Shown piece by piece: positions 1-10,438 of a stretch of DNA of 64,000 bases. Source of the DNA: Neorhizobium huautlense. Lineage in GTDB: Bacteria; Pseudomonadota; Alphaproteobacteria; Rhizobiales; Rhizobiaceae. Position numbers and translations under genes: made by a program. Every line of letters starts with the position of its first letter. Positions within the stretch are counted from its first letter, which is position 1. The stretch is taken from contig NZ_JAUSRF010000004.1 of NCBI RefSeq assembly GCF_030811685.1, forward strand, positions 248,001 to 312,000. Direction: 5' to 3'. The notes beneath the pieces are model-generated. The model was not told the origin of the DNA, made no database searches, and was given only the letters and a program-made list of their open reading frames with translations.

Positions 1-918
1 CTGCTGGCGATTTGCCGCTTCGGCCAGGGTTTTGGCCTCGGCGGCGAATGGGGTGGCGCGGTTCTGCTGGCCACCGAAAACGCACCTCCGGGCAAGAAGA
101 CCTGGTACGGCATGTTCCCGCAGCTGGGCGCACCGCTTGGTCTGTTCCTGTCCTCCGGCGTGTTCTGGGTTCTTCTGCACTTCATGTCGCAGGAATCGCT
201 TCTTTCCTGGGGCTGGCGCGTTCCGTTCATCGCCTCGATCCTTCTGATCGGCATAGGCCTTTGGGTGCGTCTGTCTATCACCGAAACACCGGCCTTCCAG
301 AAGGCCATCGACAGCCACGAGCGCGTCGAGGTTCCGGTCGCCGAACTGTTCCGCAAGCACAAGCGCAGCCTCGTGCTCGGCACGTTCGTGGCACTCGCCA
401 CCTTCGTGCTGTTCTATATCGGCTCGGCCTACCTGCTCTCCTACAACGTCAAGGTCATCGGCATGCCGTTCCTTGAAGCTCTGGAAGTGCAGCTGCTCGG
501 TTCGGTCGTCTTCGGCCTCGCCATCCCGGTCATCGGCAAGCTCGGCGATCGTTACGGCCGCCGCGAAATGCTGATCCTCACCACCGTTCTGATCGGCCTG
601 TTCTCGTTCATCCTGCCGGTTCTGATGACCAGCGGCCCGAACATGATCTTCCTGTTCGTCACCATCGCCATGGTTTTGATGGGCATGACCTACGGCCTGA
701 TCGGCACGGCGCTGGCAGCTCCGTTCCCGACCGCGGTCCGTTACACGGGCTCGTCGATCACCTTCAACTTCGCCGGCATTTTTGGCGCGTCGCTTGCGCC
801 CTACATCGCCACCTACCTGCAGGCCAATTACGGCATGACCTATGTCGGTTTCTACCTCGGCTTCGCCGCCGTGGTGACACTCGCCTGCATCTTCCTGTCG
901 GGCAAGGACGAAGTCTGA
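1..918 (+). CDS. MFS transporter, MHS-type (5' end outside window)
   Basis: The open frame runs from the first base, so the N-terminal part of the gene lies outside the window; about 305 residues are visible. It begins in a conserved stretch (FGQGFGLGGEWGGAV) typical of metabolite:H+ symporters of the MHS/ProP/shikimate subfamily of the major facilitator superfamily. The motif GKLGDRYGRR near visible residue 180 is the second copy of the MFS cytoplasmic-loop signature. Several hydrophobic helices follow, and the protein ends GKDEV. Such proteins move small organic acids or osmolytes with protons across the inner membrane; the substrate cannot be read from the sequence. The gene converges on the small-ORF modules to its right and ends about 25 bp before a symmetrical terminator. 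Confidence 0.9.
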   Translation: MLAICRFGQGFGLGGEWGGAVLLATENAPPGKKTWYGMFPQLGAPLGLFLSSGVFWVLLHFMSQESLLSWGWRVPFIASILLIGIGLWVRLSITETPAFQKAIDSHERVEVPVAELFRKHKRSLVLGTFVALATFVLFYIGSAYLLSYNVKVIGMPFLEALEVQLLGSVVFGLAIPVIGKLGDRYGRREMLILTTVLIGLFSFILPVLMTSGPNMIFLFVTIAMVLMGMTYGLIGTALAAPFPTAVRYTGSSITFNFAGIFGASLAPYIATYLQANYGMTYVGFYLGFAAVVTLACIFLSGKDEV

Positions 919-940
919 GCCTTAACGGACTGAACTGACG

Positions 941-980
941 AAAAAGCCCGCGAGACCGATGGTTTCGCGGGCTTTTTTTA
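941..980. terminator. Bidirectional intrinsic terminator
   Basis: A 13-bp stem (945-957 pairing with 961-973, one G-T pair) with a 3-base loop is flanked by A5 on the left and T7 on the right. It can therefore stop transcription in both directions: the MFS gene from the left and the murB-linked small ORFs from the right. Confidence 0.85.
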
Positions 981-997
981 TTTCGTGACGCGCACTG

Positions 998-1123
998 TCA
1001 TTCGCCGGGGTGCAGCCGCTTGTTACGGCGCTCCTGTCGTTTGTCGAACATAATCCAAGCCAGACCGATCACCACGGTCGCCGCGGGGATGATGTACAGA
1101 TAGAAAGCAGCCATGAATGTCAT
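998..1123 (-). CDS. 41-residue single-span membrane protein, module copy 2
   Basis: This short ORF encodes 41 residues: a hydrophobic helix (FYLYIIPAATVVIGLAWI) and a basic tail (KRQERRNKR). An ungapped alignment to the ORF at 1410-1535, also exactly 41 residues, gives about 13 identities, including F7, LYI 9-11, P13, ERR 31-33, R36 and G40. The ATG shares four bases (ATGA) with the TGA ending the upstream C-terminal frame at 1120, implying translational coupling. An AGGA sequence lies about 14 bases ahead of the ATG. A longer in-frame start at 1186 exists but would overlap the upstream gene extensively. I do not know the family by name; the function is unknown. Confidence 0.65.
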   Translation of the reverse strand: MTFMAAFYLYIIPAATVVIGLAWIMFDKRQERRNKRLHPGE

Positions 1124-1385
1124 ATTTCCAGCTTTCCTAAGACTTGCCTCGCTATCCAATGTAATATCAATGCCGCGAAAATCCAAGCCGTCGTCGAGAT
1201 GCCGACTTTGGCGTAAGGATCGCGAAAGAGCCGGTCGATGACAGCGAGGTTATTGGGGCAATGAAGCCCGCTACGACATAAGCTGTCGACAATCTATCCA
1301 GATTGGCAGAAGCCAGCTTCAATCGCTCATTCCGTACAAGAACGCGCCGCCGCTCTTGCCTCTCGTCAAAACCGGCATCAGACAT
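1120..1385 (-). CDS. Small two-helix membrane protein, apparent -1 frameshift, module copy 2
   Basis: The N-terminal frame starts at ATG 1385 after a GGGGTGA ribosome site and reads VRNERLKLASANLDRLST..GFIAP, then runs to a stop at 1167. The frame one base back continues as PYAKVGISTTAWIFAALIL and ends LGKLEI at 1120. Joined by a -1 shift near 1265-1275 it gives about 88 residues with two membrane helices. The C-terminal frame matches the C-terminal frame of the copy at 1532-1758 (AW[LI]xxALIL..AR.VLxKL), while the zero-frame tails do not resemble each other, so the shifted frame appears to be the selected one. It resembles small rhizobial proteins that start NERTKL, which I recall as hypothetical proteins. 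It could be programmed frameshifting, two overlapping genes, or an old indel. No classical slippery heptamer is evident. Confidence 0.55.
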
Positions 1386-1409
1386 ATATCACCCCGCCGA
1401 CCAACAGCG

Positions 1410-1535
1410 TTACTTGCCGGCGCGGATCCGCACCTTGCGGCGCTCGAACCATTCGCTCAGCAGAATGCCTGCCCACGCCGTGCCGGCGATGACGAAGGGG
1501 AGAATATAGAGAAAGAAGAAAGTCGGGGCATTCAT
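1410..1535 (-). CDS. 41-residue single-span membrane protein, module copy 1
   Basis: This ORF encodes 41 residues, starting MNAPTFFFLYILPF, with one hydrophobic helix and a basic C-terminus (ERRKVRIRAGK). It is paralogous to the ORF at 998-1123, with the same length and the same helix-then-ERR pattern. Its ATG overlaps the TGA of the preceding C-terminal frame by four bases (ATGA, 1532-1535), so translation is probably coupled. The likely topology is N-out or membrane-anchored with a positive cytoplasmic tail. The function is unknown. Confidence 0.65.
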   Translation of the reverse strand: MNAPTFFFLYILPFVIAGTAWAGILLSEWFERRKVRIRAGK

Positions 1536-1758
1536 GACTTCAGTTTCTTCAATACGTGTCTGGCACCCAAACGTAATATCAAAGCGCCGGAAAGCCAAGC
1601 GGAGGTGAAAATCACCGTGCCCCAGGTGATCTGAAATGCTCCAGTGGAATTCGCGAAGATGCGGCAGGAGCAATAAACCCCGCAGACGCACAGGCGGTAG
1701 ACAGGCGATCAAGGGAATTCGCCGTCAGCTTGGTCCGTTCATTATGCACCAGCGTCAT
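1532..1758 (-). CDS. Small two-helix membrane protein, apparent -1 frameshift, module copy 1
   Basis: The N-terminal frame starts at ATG 1758, five bases after a strong GGGAGG site, 31 bp behind murB. It reads MTLVHNERTKLTANSLDRLST..GFIAP and would stop at 1612. The frame one base back continues as NSTGAFQITWGTVIFTSAW, then LSGALIL, and ends LKKLKS at 1532. The joined product would be about 75 residues with two hydrophobic helices, matching the usual size I recall for this rhizobial family. The shift must lie roughly within 1640-1665. The same -1 relation recurs in the diverged copy at 1120-1385. Short spacing to murB suggests it is read as the tail of the dcw transcript. Confidence 0.55.
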
Positions 1759-1789
1759 CAACGCCTCCCGAACGGACCAGCCGAGCCGA

Positions 1790-2764
1790 TTACTCCGTCG
1801 TGACGCCCTGGAAGGGACGCACTTCACGACCGGGCATGAAGACGCCGAGGCGCTTAATTTCCCATTCCAGCTTGATGCCGTGGTCTTCAAACACACGCTG
1901 GCGCACCATCTCGCCGAGATATTCCAGATCGTAGCCGGACGCGTGCCCGATATTGATCATGAAATTGCAATGCAGCGCCGACATCTGCGCACCACCATTC
2001 ATCAGGCCACGGCAACCGGCTTCGTCGATCACCTTCCAGGCCGAATGGCCTTCCGGGTTCTTGAAGGTCGAGCCTCCGGTCTTTTCCTTGACCGGCTGCA
2101 CGGTTTCACGGTGCTGGCGCACGGCATCCATTTCTGCGCGGATCTTTGCGCGATCGTCGGGGTAACCTTCGAACACGGCGTGGGTGAAGATCAGGTCCGA
2201 CGGTGCCGAGGAATGGCGGTAGCTGTAGCCCATATCGGCATTCGACAGGACATGCACATTGCCCTTGCGGTCAACGGCATGGACTTCGACAACACGGTCC
2301 TTGGTTTCGGTACCGTTGGCGCCGGCATTCATGCGCAGCGCGCCGCCGATCGAGCCCGGAATACCGTAATAGAAGGCGAAACCGCCGATACCGTTGTCCA
2401 TCGCCATCGCGGCGACATGCTTGTCCGGGCAGATCGCACCCGCCTTGATGCGGTTTTCACCGACCAGTTCGACCTGGCCAAACCCCTTGGCCGACAGGCG
2501 CAGCACAACTCCGGCAATGCCGCCGTCGCGCACAAGCAGGTTCGATCCGACACCGACGACGGTCAGCGGCACATCTTCCGGCAGAAGTTTCAGGAAGGTG
2601 ACGAGATCATCGACGTCATGCGGCTGGAACATCAGCTCGGCCAGACCACCGGCCTGAAACCACGTAACCTTGTCCATCGGCGCATCCGGCGTCAGCCGTC
2701 CGCGAATGTCCTTGACGCCCTCACCGAGCGAAGCCAGCAACCGTTCCCCATTCACCTGCTTCAT
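1790..2764 (-). CDS. murB: UDP-N-acetylenolpyruvoylglucosamine reductase
   Basis: The 324-residue cytoplasmic flavoenzyme reduces UDP-GlcNAc-enolpyruvate to UDP-MurNAc with NADPH, the second committed step of peptidoglycan precursor synthesis. The FAD-binding segment [12 protein letters not shown] lies at 71-82 and YGIPGSIGG at 133-141. The substrate-site motif [10 protein letters not shown], with the catalytic serine, lies at 230-239, as in the family. The start overlaps the murC stop by four bases. It is the last recognisable dcw gene in the window. ddlB, ftsQ, ftsA and ftsZ do not follow within the 1.8 kb left. Confidence 0.97.
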   Translation of the reverse strand: MKQVNGERLLASLGEGVKDIRGRLTPDAPMDKVTWFQAGGLAELMFQPHDVDDLVTFLKLLPEDVPLTVVGVGSNLLVRDGGIAGVVLRLSAKGFGQVELVGENRIKAGAICPDKHVAAMAMDNGIGGFAFYYGIPGSIGGALRMNAGANGTETKDRVVEVHAVDRKGNVHVLSNADMGYSYRHSSAPSDLIFTHAVFEGYPDDRAKIRAEMDAVRQHRETVQPVKEKTGGSTFKNPEGHSAWKVIDEAGCRGLMNGGAQMSALHCNFMINIGHASGYDLEYLGEMVRQRVFEDHGIKLEWEIKRLGVFMPGREVRPFQGVTTE

Positions 2765-4176
2765 TGCGTATGCCCCGAAATGCCCTGCAATTCCTTGGGC
2801 AGTGCTGCTGCCCAGTGCGTGATGTTACCCGCTCCCAAAAGAACCACAAAATCGCCCGGTTTGGCAATGGTGGCAACGATACCGGCAAGCGCTTCCGGCG
2901 AGACCATGAAGCGGGCGTCACGATGGCCACCGGCGCGGATGCGCGCAGCCAGCGTCTCGGAATCGGCACCTTCGATCGGATCCTCCCCAGCCGCATAGAC
3001 AGGCGCGAGGATGATGCTGTCGGCATCATTGAAGCAGGTGACAAAGTCTTCGAACAGGCTGTTCAGGCGCGAATAACGGTGCGGCTGGTGGACGGCGATG
3101 ACGCGGCCCGAGCAGCTTTCGCGCGCAGCTTTGAGGACAGCCTTGATCTCGACCGGATGGTGGCCGTAATCGTCGAAGATCGATACGTCGTTCCAGATAC
3201 CGGTCAGCGTGAAACGGCGCTTGACGCCACCGAAGGCAGCCAGGCCCTTGCGAATGTCTTCCTCGGAAATACCGAGACGGTTGGCGACGGCGATCGCAGC
3301 CGTGGCGTTGGAAATATTGTGGCGGCCCGGCATGGGCAGTGTCAGGTCCTTGAAGGAGAATACACGGCCAGTACGGCGGCGGCGGATTTCCACGTCGAAG
3401 ATGGCCTTTGTGCCTTCCATACGAACGTTTGAAAAACGCGCATCGGCCTGCGGGTTTTCACCGTAAGTGACGACTTTACGATCCTCGATCTTGCCGACCA
3501 GCGCCTGCACTTCCGGATGATCGATACACATCACGCCAAAACCGTAGAACGGCACGTTTTCCACGAACTGGCGGAAAGCGGCGCGCACGGCGTCGAAATT
3601 GCCGTAGTGGTCGAGATGTTCCGGATCGATATTGGTGACAACAGCGACGTCTGCCGGCAGTTTCAGGAAAGTGCCGTCGGATTCGTCGGCTTCCACCACC
3701 ATCCACTCACCCTCGCCCATGCGGGCGTTGGTGCCGTAGGCATTGATGATACCGCCATTGATGACCGTCGGATCGAGATTGCCCGCTTCGAGCAAGGTGG
3801 CGACCATCGAGGTGGTCGTGGTCTTGCCGTGTGTGCCACCGATGGCGATGGCGTTACGGAAACGCATCAACTCGGCCAGCATTTCGGCGCGACGCACGAT
3901 CGGCAGCGATTTTTCACGCGCGGCGATCAGTTCCGGGTTGGTTTTCTTGATGGCGGTCGAAACAACGACCACTTCGGCATCGCCGAGGTTTTCCGCCTGA
4001 TGGCCGACGAAAACCGGAATGCCCTTGTCACGCAGACGCTGCACATTGGCGCTGTCGGACTGGTCGGAGCCCTGCACCTTGTGGCCAAGGTTGTGCAGCA
4101 CTTCGGCAATGCCGCTCATGCCGATGCCGCCGATACCGATGAAATGGACGAGGCCGATGGCCTGCGGCATCTTCAT
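2761..4176 (-). CDS. murC: UDP-N-acetylmuramate--L-alanine ligase
   Basis: The 471-residue Mur ligase adds L-alanine to UDP-MurNAc with ATP. It carries the N-terminal Rossmann motif [13 protein letters not shown] (12-24), the ATP-binding P-loop [11 protein letters not shown] (113-123), and the central-domain stretch [11 protein letters not shown]. The length is normal for the family. It overlaps murG and murB by four bases at each end, so the three genes are probably translationally coupled. Confidence 0.98.
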   Translation of the reverse strand: MKMPQAIGLVHFIGIGGIGMSGIAEVLHNLGHKVQGSDQSDSANVQRLRDKGIPVFVGHQAENLGDAEVVVVSTAIKKTNPELIAAREKSLPIVRRAEMLAELMRFRNAIAIGGTHGKTTTTSMVATLLEAGNLDPTVINGGIINAYGTNARMGEGEWMVVEADESDGTFLKLPADVAVVTNIDPEHLDHYGNFDAVRAAFRQFVENVPFYGFGVMCIDHPEVQALVGKIEDRKVVTYGENPQADARFSNVRMEGTKAIFDVEIRRRRTGRVFSFKDLTLPMPGRHNISNATAAIAVANRLGISEEDIRKGLAAFGGVKRRFTLTGIWNDVSIFDDYGHHPVEIKAVLKAARESCSGRVIAVHQPHRYSRLNSLFEDFVTCFNDADSIILAPVYAAGEDPIEGADSETLAARIRAGGHRDARFMVSPEALAGIVATIAKPGDFVVLLGAGNITHWAAALPKELQGISGHTQ

Positions 4177-5297
4177 GCCCGAACTCCTTTGAACTGCGCG
4201 ATCCCTTGTGCACCGGCAATAGCGACAACCATGTCGGCAAGCAAGGTCGCCGCATGTGGACGGCCGGCCTGCTTGGCGGCTTCCGCCATCTTCGCCAGAC
4301 GCTCGGGTTCCTTCAGAGCCGCTGACAGTTTTTGCGCCAGACGTTCCGGCGAAAGCTCCGCCTGCGGCACGACCTCGGCGCCACCGGTGGCAACGAGTGC
4401 TGCAGCGTTGGCGGCCTGATCGTGATCGAGCGCGTAAGGATAAGGGACAAGAATGGATGGACGGCCGATGACCGACACTTCCGAAACGGTGGACGCGCCG
4501 GAACGGCAGACGACCAGATGCGCGGATGCGAGGCGTTCGGCCATATCCGGGAAGAAGGCGGAAACATCCGGCGACATTTTCAGCTTGGCAAAACAGGAGC
4601 CGACCTGATCCTGATCTTCCGGGCGCGCCTGCTGGGTCAGCACGATGCGGCTGCGCTCATTCTCTTCCAGCAGGCTCAAGGCCGTCGGAATGGCGCGGGA
4701 AAAGAACTGCGCGCCCTGGCTGCCGCCGAACACGACGAGGTTAAACGGCTGGCCTTCGAGACTCGGCTGGTAGGGCGTGGTCGCTGCGGCAAGCACGGCA
4801 GGACGCACCGGGTTGCCGGTCGTCACCGTCTTGTCGGCATAGGCACCAACGCCCTCGGGCAGAAACCCGCCGGCGATCGCCTTGACGCGTTTAGCGAGCG
4901 CCTTGTTGGCGCGGCCCATCACGGCATTCTGTTCGTGGATCATCGACGGCACGCCGAGACCGGTCGAGGCCAGAAGCGGCGGTACGGTCGGATAACCGCC
5001 GAAACCGACAACGGCCAGCGGCTTGATCCGCGTGATCAGTTTGCGGGCGGCGCGCAGGCCGGTCCACAGCTTGAACAGCGATTTCGCCACCGCAATAGGG
5101 TTCTTCGAGCCGATCGTCGCCGATGGCACGACATGGATTTCGTCGGCCGGGAACTTGCCGGCAAAACGTTCGGCACGGCTGTCGGTCACCAGATGCACGG
5201 AATAACCGCGCGCCTTCAACTCATGCGCCAGTGCTTCGGCCGGAAACAGATGGCCGCCGGTTCCCCCGGCGGCAAGCAGGATAATGCCTTTGGTCAT
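4173..5297 (-). CDS. murG: UDP-GlcNAc:undecaprenyl-PP-MurNAc-pentapeptide GlcNAc transferase
   Basis: The 374-residue GT-B glycosyltransferase, peripheral on the inner membrane, converts lipid I to lipid II. It has the N-terminal glycine-rich loop [11 protein letters not shown] (10-20), [11 protein letters not shown] near 120-130, the UDP-binding VFGGSQGA loop, and the C-terminal [10 protein letters not shown] motif. It starts 10 bp after ftsW, in the usual ftsW-murG-murC order of alphaproteobacterial dcw clusters. Confidence 0.98.
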   Translation of the reverse strand: MTKGIILLAAGGTGGHLFPAEALAHELKARGYSVHLVTDSRAERFAGKFPADEIHVVPSATIGSKNPIAVAKSLFKLWTGLRAARKLITRIKPLAVVGFGGYPTVPPLLASTGLGVPSMIHEQNAVMGRANKALAKRVKAIAGGFLPEGVGAYADKTVTTGNPVRPAVLAAATTPYQPSLEGQPFNLVVFGGSQGAQFFSRAIPTALSLLEENERSRIVLTQQARPEDQDQVGSCFAKLKMSPDVSAFFPDMAERLASAHLVVCRSGASTVSEVSVIGRPSILVPYPYALDHDQAANAAALVATGGAEVVPQAELSPERLAQKLSAALKEPERLAKMAEAAKQAGRPHAATLLADMVVAIAGAQGIAQFKGVRA

Positions 5298-5307
5298 GAA
5301 AACCCTT

Positions 5308-6462
5308 CTACTCTGCCGGCACAGCAGATGTCACGCGGAACAGGCTGCGTTCCTGTGCACGCTTTTCCGGGCGGTGGCGGGTGAGCGCCAGAATGAAACC
5401 GGCGGTGACGGCGACCGCGATCATCGACGAACCACCATAGGAAATCAGCGGCAGCGTCATGCCCTTGGCCGGGATGAGTTCGAGATTGACGCTGATGTTG
5501 ATCATCGACTGCACGCCGAGCTGCAGAACGAGGCCGGCGACGGCAAAACGGTTGAAATCGTTGCGCTCGCGAAATGCGTGGCTCAAGCCGCGCAGAACGA
5601 TGAAGGCAAAGATCGACACGAGCACCATGCAGAACAGGATGCCGAATTCTTCCGCCGCAACGGAGAAGATGAAGTCGGTATGGCTGTCGGGGATGATGCG
5701 CTTGTAGATGCCCTCGCCCGGCCCGAGGCCAAACCAGTTGCCGTTGATGATGGCGTCACGGGCGGTGTCGACCTGAAACGTGTCGCCCTCGCCGGTCCAG
5801 AACCGGTCGATACGGCCGGCCACGTGCGGCAGCATGTAATAGGCTGTCGCAACGCCGCCGACACCCAGACCACCCAGCAGCACGATCCACAGCCACGGCA
5901 TGCCGGCCATGAAGAACATGCCGCCCCACACCGCGCTGGTGAGGATCGTCTGACCGATATCCGGTTGGGCCACAAGCAACGCGCCGACAATGCCGAACAG
6001 GATGATGGCGAACAGATTGCCGGGAATTTCCGGCTGGCGCGCGTGCTCGGCAAACAACCAGGCACAGACCACAACGAAGGCCGGCTTCATGAATTCGGAA
6101 GGCTGAATCGACAGGCTGCCGAAATTGACCCAGCGACGGGCGCCCTTGACCTCGATGCCGAAAAACAGTGCCAGCACCATCATCGCCAGCGCCACGATAA
6201 GCAGGATGATCGCGGTGCGGCGGATCTGGCGCGGGCTGCACAAGGACAGGCCGACCATGACGGCGATCGAGGGGATCAGGAAAAACGCGTGACGTTCGAC
6301 GAAGTGAAAGCTGTCGAGGCCGAGACGTTCGGCCACTGCGGGGGATGCCGCAAAGGACAGCATGAAACCGATACCCATCAACAGGATGAAGGCCGCCAGG
6401 AAAAAGCGGTCGATCGTCCAGAACCAGTCCGCAAGCGGACCACGGTCTACGCGGCTTACCAT
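5308..6462 (-). CDS. ftsW: SEDS peptidoglycan polymerase of the divisome
   Basis: The 384-residue polytopic membrane protein has roughly ten hydrophobic segments. SEDS signatures include [20 protein letters not shown] and the extracytoplasmic loop [17 protein letters not shown]. The C-terminal helix region [10 protein letters not shown] is characteristic of FtsW/RodA. It polymerises lipid II glycan chains together with FtsI at the septum. Its position between murD and murG supports FtsW rather than RodA. Confidence 0.97.
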   Translation of the reverse strand: MVSRVDRGPLADWFWTIDRFFLAAFILLMGIGFMLSFAASPAVAERLGLDSFHFVERHAFFLIPSIAVMVGLSLCSPRQIRRTAIILLIVALAMMVLALFFGIEVKGARRWVNFGSLSIQPSEFMKPAFVVVCAWLFAEHARQPEIPGNLFAIILFGIVGALLVAQPDIGQTILTSAVWGGMFFMAGMPWLWIVLLGGLGVGGVATAYYMLPHVAGRIDRFWTGEGDTFQVDTARDAIINGNWFGLGPGEGIYKRIIPDSHTDFIFSVAAEEFGILFCMVLVSIFAFIVLRGLSHAFRERNDFNRFAVAGLVLQLGVQSMINISVNLELIPAKGMTLPLISYGGSSMIAVAVTAGFILALTRHRPEKRAQERSLFRVTSAVPAE

Positions 6463-6473
6463 AATCTTTCTCC

Positions 6474-7871
6474 TTAACCGACCTCGACCAGCATCGTCAC
6501 GCCGTCGAGCCCTGCGACCGCGGCAACAAAGGCGTCACCGCGGACCTCGAAATTCTTGAACTGATCGAAGCTGGCGCAGGCCGGCGACAGCATCACGGCC
6601 GACGCTTCGCCATCTTGCGCCGCATCCACTGCCGCATGGGCAACTGCCTGGGCAAGTGTGCCGGAAATCTCGAATTTCACGCCATCACCCAGCGTTGCGG
6701 CAAATTGCGGTGCCGCCTCCCCGATCAGATAGGCTTTGACGATACGCCCGAAGAGTGGTGCGAGGCTTGTGATGCCACCGTCCTTGGCAAGGCCACCGGC
6801 GATCCAGTAAATGCGCTCATAGCTCGACAGCGCAGGCGCCGCAGCCTCGGCATTGGTCGCCTTGCTATCATTGACGAACACGGCCTGCCCGCGACGACCG
6901 ACCGGCTGCATGCGGTGCTTCAGACCCGGAAAGCTTTTGAGACCCGCACGGATCTCTTCGATCGAGACGCCAACGGCAAGGCAGGCGGCAATCGCCGCAG
7001 CGGCGTTCTGGGCGTTATGGGCACCCTTCAGCGTATCGATGCCGGCGAGATCAGCCACGTCCGAAATCTTGCCGCTGTGAGCACCGACAACTCGGCTGCC
7101 CTCGGCATAAAGACCATCGGCGACCGGATTGCGCTTGGAGATGCGCTCGACCTTCACACCGGCACGTTCGACACGGTCCGCGATCATGGTGCAAAAGCTA
7201 TCATCAACACCGATAACGGCCGTCTTCGAACCGGCAACCAGACGTTCCTTGATGTCGGCGTAATGCTGCATCGTGCCGTGACGATCGAGATGATCGGGCG
7301 TCAGGTTGAGGAGAATACCGGCAGACGGGTTGAGCGTCGGGGCCAGATCGATCTGGTAGGAGGAGCATTCGACCACATAATAACGCTCAGCCTTGGGCGG
7401 ATCGAGCGTCAGGATGGCGGTGCCGATATTGCCGCCGAGCTGGGTGTCACGACCGCTGGATTTGAGGATGTGGGCGATCAGCGCCGTCGTGGTCGACTTG
7501 CCGTTGGTGCCGGTAATGGCGATCAGCGGACAATCCGGCGCATGGGCGCGGCGTTCGCGCACGAAGAGTTCCACATCGCCGATCACCTCGACGCCGGCCG
7601 CACGGGCGAGATCGACCGTCCAATGCGGTTTCGGGTGGGTGAGCGGCACGCCGGGCGATAGCACAAACGCGGAAAGCGAGGGCCAGTCCAGCCCCCGCAG
7701 ATCCGCAGTCGTAATACCCTCGGCGGTCGCCTTGGCAACGCTGTCGGGATTGTCATCCCATGCGGTGACGAGAGCGCCACCGGCCACCAGAGCCTTTGCC
7801 GTCGCAAGCCCCGAGCCACCGAGGCCGAAGAGAGCGACTTTTTTGCCAGAAAACGTGGTGACCGGGATCAT
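6474..7871 (-). CDS. murD: UDP-MurNAc-L-alanine--D-glutamate ligase
   Basis: This Mur ligase of about 465 residues adds D-glutamate. It has the N-terminal dinucleotide-like motif [16 protein letters not shown], the P-loop [14 protein letters not shown], and [10 protein letters not shown] in the central domain. The start at 7871 ([11 protein letters not shown]) is preferred over the longer frame at 7916, because it lies 7 bp behind mraY and matches the family N-terminus. Confidence 0.97.
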   Translation of the reverse strand: MIPVTTFSGKKVALFGLGGSGLATAKALVAGGALVTAWDDNPDSVAKATAEGITTADLRGLDWPSLSAFVLSPGVPLTHPKPHWTVDLARAAGVEVIGDVELFVRERRAHAPDCPLIAITGTNGKSTTTALIAHILKSSGRDTQLGGNIGTAILTLDPPKAERYYVVECSSYQIDLAPTLNPSAGILLNLTPDHLDRHGTMQHYADIKERLVAGSKTAVIGVDDSFCTMIADRVERAGVKVERISKRNPVADGLYAEGSRVVGAHSGKISDVADLAGIDTLKGAHNAQNAAAAIAACLAVGVSIEEIRAGLKSFPGLKHRMQPVGRRGQAVFVNDSKATNAEAAAPALSSYERIYWIAGGLAKDGGITSLAPLFGRIVKAYLIGEAAPQFAATLGDGVKFEISGTLAQAVAHAAVDAAQDGEASAVMLSPACASFDQFKNFEVRGDAFVAAVAGLDGVTMLVEVG

Positions 7872-7878
7872 GATACAA

Positions 7879-8979
7879 TCAGCGCAGCTTGAGGGTGGAT
7901 AGGCCGAGAAGGGCAAGACCGACGGCGATGATCCAGAAGCGGATCACCACCTGGCTTTCGGTCCAGCCGAGCTTTTCGAAATGGTGGTGGATCGGCGCCA
8001 TCAGGAACACGCGCTTTCCGGTGAGCTTGAAGAAACCGACCTGGATGATGACCGACAGCGTTTCCATGACGAAAAGGCCACCGATAATGGCCATGACGAT
8101 CTCGTGCTTGGTGGCGACGGCAACCGAACCGATCAGACCACCGAGCGCCAGCGAACCGGTATCGCCCATGAAGATGGCGGCAGGCGGTGCGTTGAACCAC
8201 AGGAAACCAAGCCCTGCCCCGATGACGGCGCCGAGAATGACGGCGAGTTCACCTGTGCCGGGCACGAAATTGATCTGCAGGTAGTTTGCGAAAACGGCGT
8301 TACCGGCGACATAAGAGATGATGCCGAAGGAAGCGGCGGCAATCATCACCGGCACGATGGCGAGACCATCGAGACCATCCGTCAGGTTAACGGCATTGCC
8401 GGCCGCAACGATAACGAAACCACCGAACAGCACGAAGAAGATGCCGAGGTTGATGACGAAATCTTTCACGAACGGAAAGGCGATCGACGAACCGAGCGCG
8501 GAACCGCTCTGGCCGGTGGCGAGCGCCATGCGCATCATGAAGTAGGTGGCGATACCGGCGATGACGAATTCGATGCCGAGACGCGCCTTGCCCGAGAACC
8601 CCTTGTCCGACTGTTTCGTGACCTTGAGATAGTCATCATAGAAGCCGATGGCGCCGAAACCGAGGGTCACCAGCAGCGTCGAAACGACATAGATGTTGGA
8701 GAGGTCGGCCCAGAGCAGCGATCCGCCCAAAATACCGGCAAGGATCATCAGGCCGCCCATGGTGGGCGTGCCGGCTTTCTTGAAATGGGTCTGCGGGCCA
8801 TCGGCACGGATCGGCTGCCCCCTGCCCTGACGGACACGCAGCGAATCGATGATACGCGGGCCGAACATGAAAACGATGAACGCGGCGGTGAACGCGGCGG
8901 CGCCTGTGCGGAACGTGATGTACCGGAACAGATTGAAGAATTGCACGTGGTTCGCCAGTTCGACTAGCCAGATCAGCAT
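7879..8979 (-). CDS. mraY: Phospho-MurNAc-pentapeptide transferase
   Basis: The integral membrane enzyme of 366 residues transfers phospho-MurNAc-pentapeptide to undecaprenyl phosphate, making lipid I. Hallmarks visible are PTMGGLMIL, the aspartate-rich FYDDYLK (the catalytic DD pair), [13 protein letters not shown], and [13 protein letters not shown] near the C-terminus. The chosen start [14 protein letters not shown] at 8979 fits the usual length and follows a GAAAGGG ribosome-site-like stretch; the longer frame to 9078 would overlap murF. Confidence 0.97.
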   Translation of the reverse strand: MLIWLVELANHVQFFNLFRYITFRTGAAAFTAAFIVFMFGPRIIDSLRVRQGRGQPIRADGPQTHFKKAGTPTMGGLMILAGILGGSLLWADLSNIYVVSTLLVTLGFGAIGFYDDYLKVTKQSDKGFSGKARLGIEFVIAGIATYFMMRMALATGQSGSALGSSIAFPFVKDFVINLGIFFVLFGGFVIVAAGNAVNLTDGLDGLAIVPVMIAAASFGIISYVAGNAVFANYLQINFVPGTGELAVILGAVIGAGLGFLWFNAPPAAIFMGDTGSLALGGLIGSVAVATKHEIVMAIIGGLFVMETLSVIIQVGFFKLTGKRVFLMAPIHHHFEKLGWTESQVVIRFWIIAVGLALLGLSTLKLR

Positions 8980-9004
8980 GATGGCCCTTTCTCGGAAGCC
9001 GGGA

Positions 9005-10438
9005 TCAAGATTGCGGCTCCGTGTCTGCGAAGGCCGGATAGTTGTCAATAAGAGCGTCGATGATCTTGCGGAAACCAAGGCCCAGCGAGGATTTGACCAT
9101 CAGAACATCCCCCGGAACGACCGAGCGCACACTGTGATCCGCGAGTTCCTGAGTCGTCTCGAAGTAGGAAACCTCAACGCTGTCGGGCAGTGAGTCGCGC
9201 AATGCGGCCATTTCGGGGCCGGCGAGCCAGACATGCTCGATACCCGCAGCCAAAAGCGCACCCGCAAGGTTTTGATGAACCTTTGTCGAATGTTCGCCCA
9301 TTTCCAGCATGTCGCCAAGCACCGCGATACGCCGACCGGACAGTTCCGGCTGATGCGTGGCGAGAAGCGCAATCGCTGCCCGCATCGAGGCCGGATTGGC
9401 GTTGTAGCTTTCATCGATCAGGGTCAGGCGACCTTCGCCGATACCGAGTGTGTGGCGTTCGCCGCGGCCCTTGACGGGCTTCAGCTCGGCCAGTGCCTGT
9501 TTGGCGGCATCCATATCGGCACCGAACAGCGACACGACGGCAAGTGCCGCCATGGCGTTTTCAGCAATGTGCCGACCCGGCGCGCCGATGCGCACTTCGG
9601 TCGTATCGCCCTGCAGCGTTGCCCAGATCACCGATCCGTCGGCATTGCCTTCGAAATCAGCGAGACGGAAATCCGCCTTGGCATGCTGGCCGAAGGTCAG
9701 GACGTTCTCGACGCCTGCCGCCTGCGCCGCCTTGTCCAGCAGATCGTATTGCGGAATATCGCGGTTGATCAGCGCCGCGCCATTCGGCAGCACGCCTTCG
9801 AAAATCTCGGCCTTGGCTTCGGCAATCTCGTCGAGATCGCGGAAATGGCCGAGATGGGCTGCGGCAATGGTGGTGACGACAGCCACATGCGGGCGCACCA
9901 TGGCGACCAGCGGGCGGATTTCGCCGGAATGGTTCATGCCGATTTCAAAAACGCCGAAATAGGTATCGATCGGCATGCGGGCGAGCGTCAGCGGCACGCC
10001 CCAGTGATTGTTGAAGGAGGCTACGGCGGCATGCACCTTGCCGGAAGGGGCGAGTGCGTGGCGCAGCATTTCCTTGGTGGTCGTCTTGCCGACCGAGCCG
10101 GTGACGGCGACGATCTGGGCACGACTGCGCTTGCGGGCGGCAACAGCCAGCTTTCCCAGCGCTTCAAGCACATCCTCGACGACGATCATCGGCACGCTGA
10201 TGCGCCCCATGGCCGGCAGTTTGCCTTCGGCAACGACGATCAGCGCCGCACCATTGGCAACGGCGACGCCGACATAATCGTGACCATCGACGCGGTCACC
10301 CTTGATGGCGAAAAAGGCTTCACCTTCGCCAATCGAACGGCTGTCGATGGAAATGCCGGTAATCCCGGCAGGAAGCGCGCCAAACGGACGACCTTCCATC
10401 ACGGCGGTCATTTCTTCGGAGGTCCAAAGCAAAGTCAC
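9005..10438 (-). CDS. murF: UDP-MurNAc-tripeptide--D-Ala-D-Ala ligase
   Basis: The 477-residue Mur ligase adds the D-Ala-D-Ala dipeptide. It has the P-loop [14 protein letters not shown] near 112-125, the substrate loop [11 protein letters not shown], and [14 protein letters not shown] in the C-terminal region, all typical of MurF. It overlaps the end of murE by four bases and lies 25 bp upstream of mraY. Confidence 0.97.
   Translation of the reverse strand: MTLLWTSEEMTAVMEGRPFGALPAGITGISIDSRSIGEGEAFFAIKGDRVDGHDYVGVAVANGAALIVVAEGKLPAMGRISVPMIVVEDVLEALGKLAVAARKRSRAQIVAVTGSVGKTTTKEMLRHALAPSGKVHAAVASFNNHWGVPLTLARMPIDTYFGVFEIGMNHSGEIRPLVAMVRPHVAVVTTIAAAHLGHFRDLDEIAEAKAEIFEGVLPNGAALINRDIPQYDLLDKAAQAAGVENVLTFGQHAKADFRLADFEGNADGSVIWATLQGDTTEVRIGAPGRHIAENAMAALAVVSLFGADMDAAKQALAELKPVKGRGERHTLGIGEGRLTLIDESYNANPASMRAAIALLATHQPELSGRRIAVLGDMLEMGEHSTKVHQNLAGALLAAGIEHVWLAGPEMAALRDSLPDSVEVSYFETTQELADHSVRSVVPGDVLMVKSSLGLGFRKIIDALIDNYPAFADTEPQS

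Noticed and set aside
1612..1712. Reading the 41-residue gene from ATG 1712 as a 100-residue protein
   Set aside because: The added residues are in the wrong frame for the conserved two-helix protein, and the ATGA coupling start at 1535 gives the exact length of the paralogue.
1730..2998. 422-codon open frame on the plus strand
   Set aside because: Antisense to murB and the end of murC; low-complexity composition typical of shadow frames.
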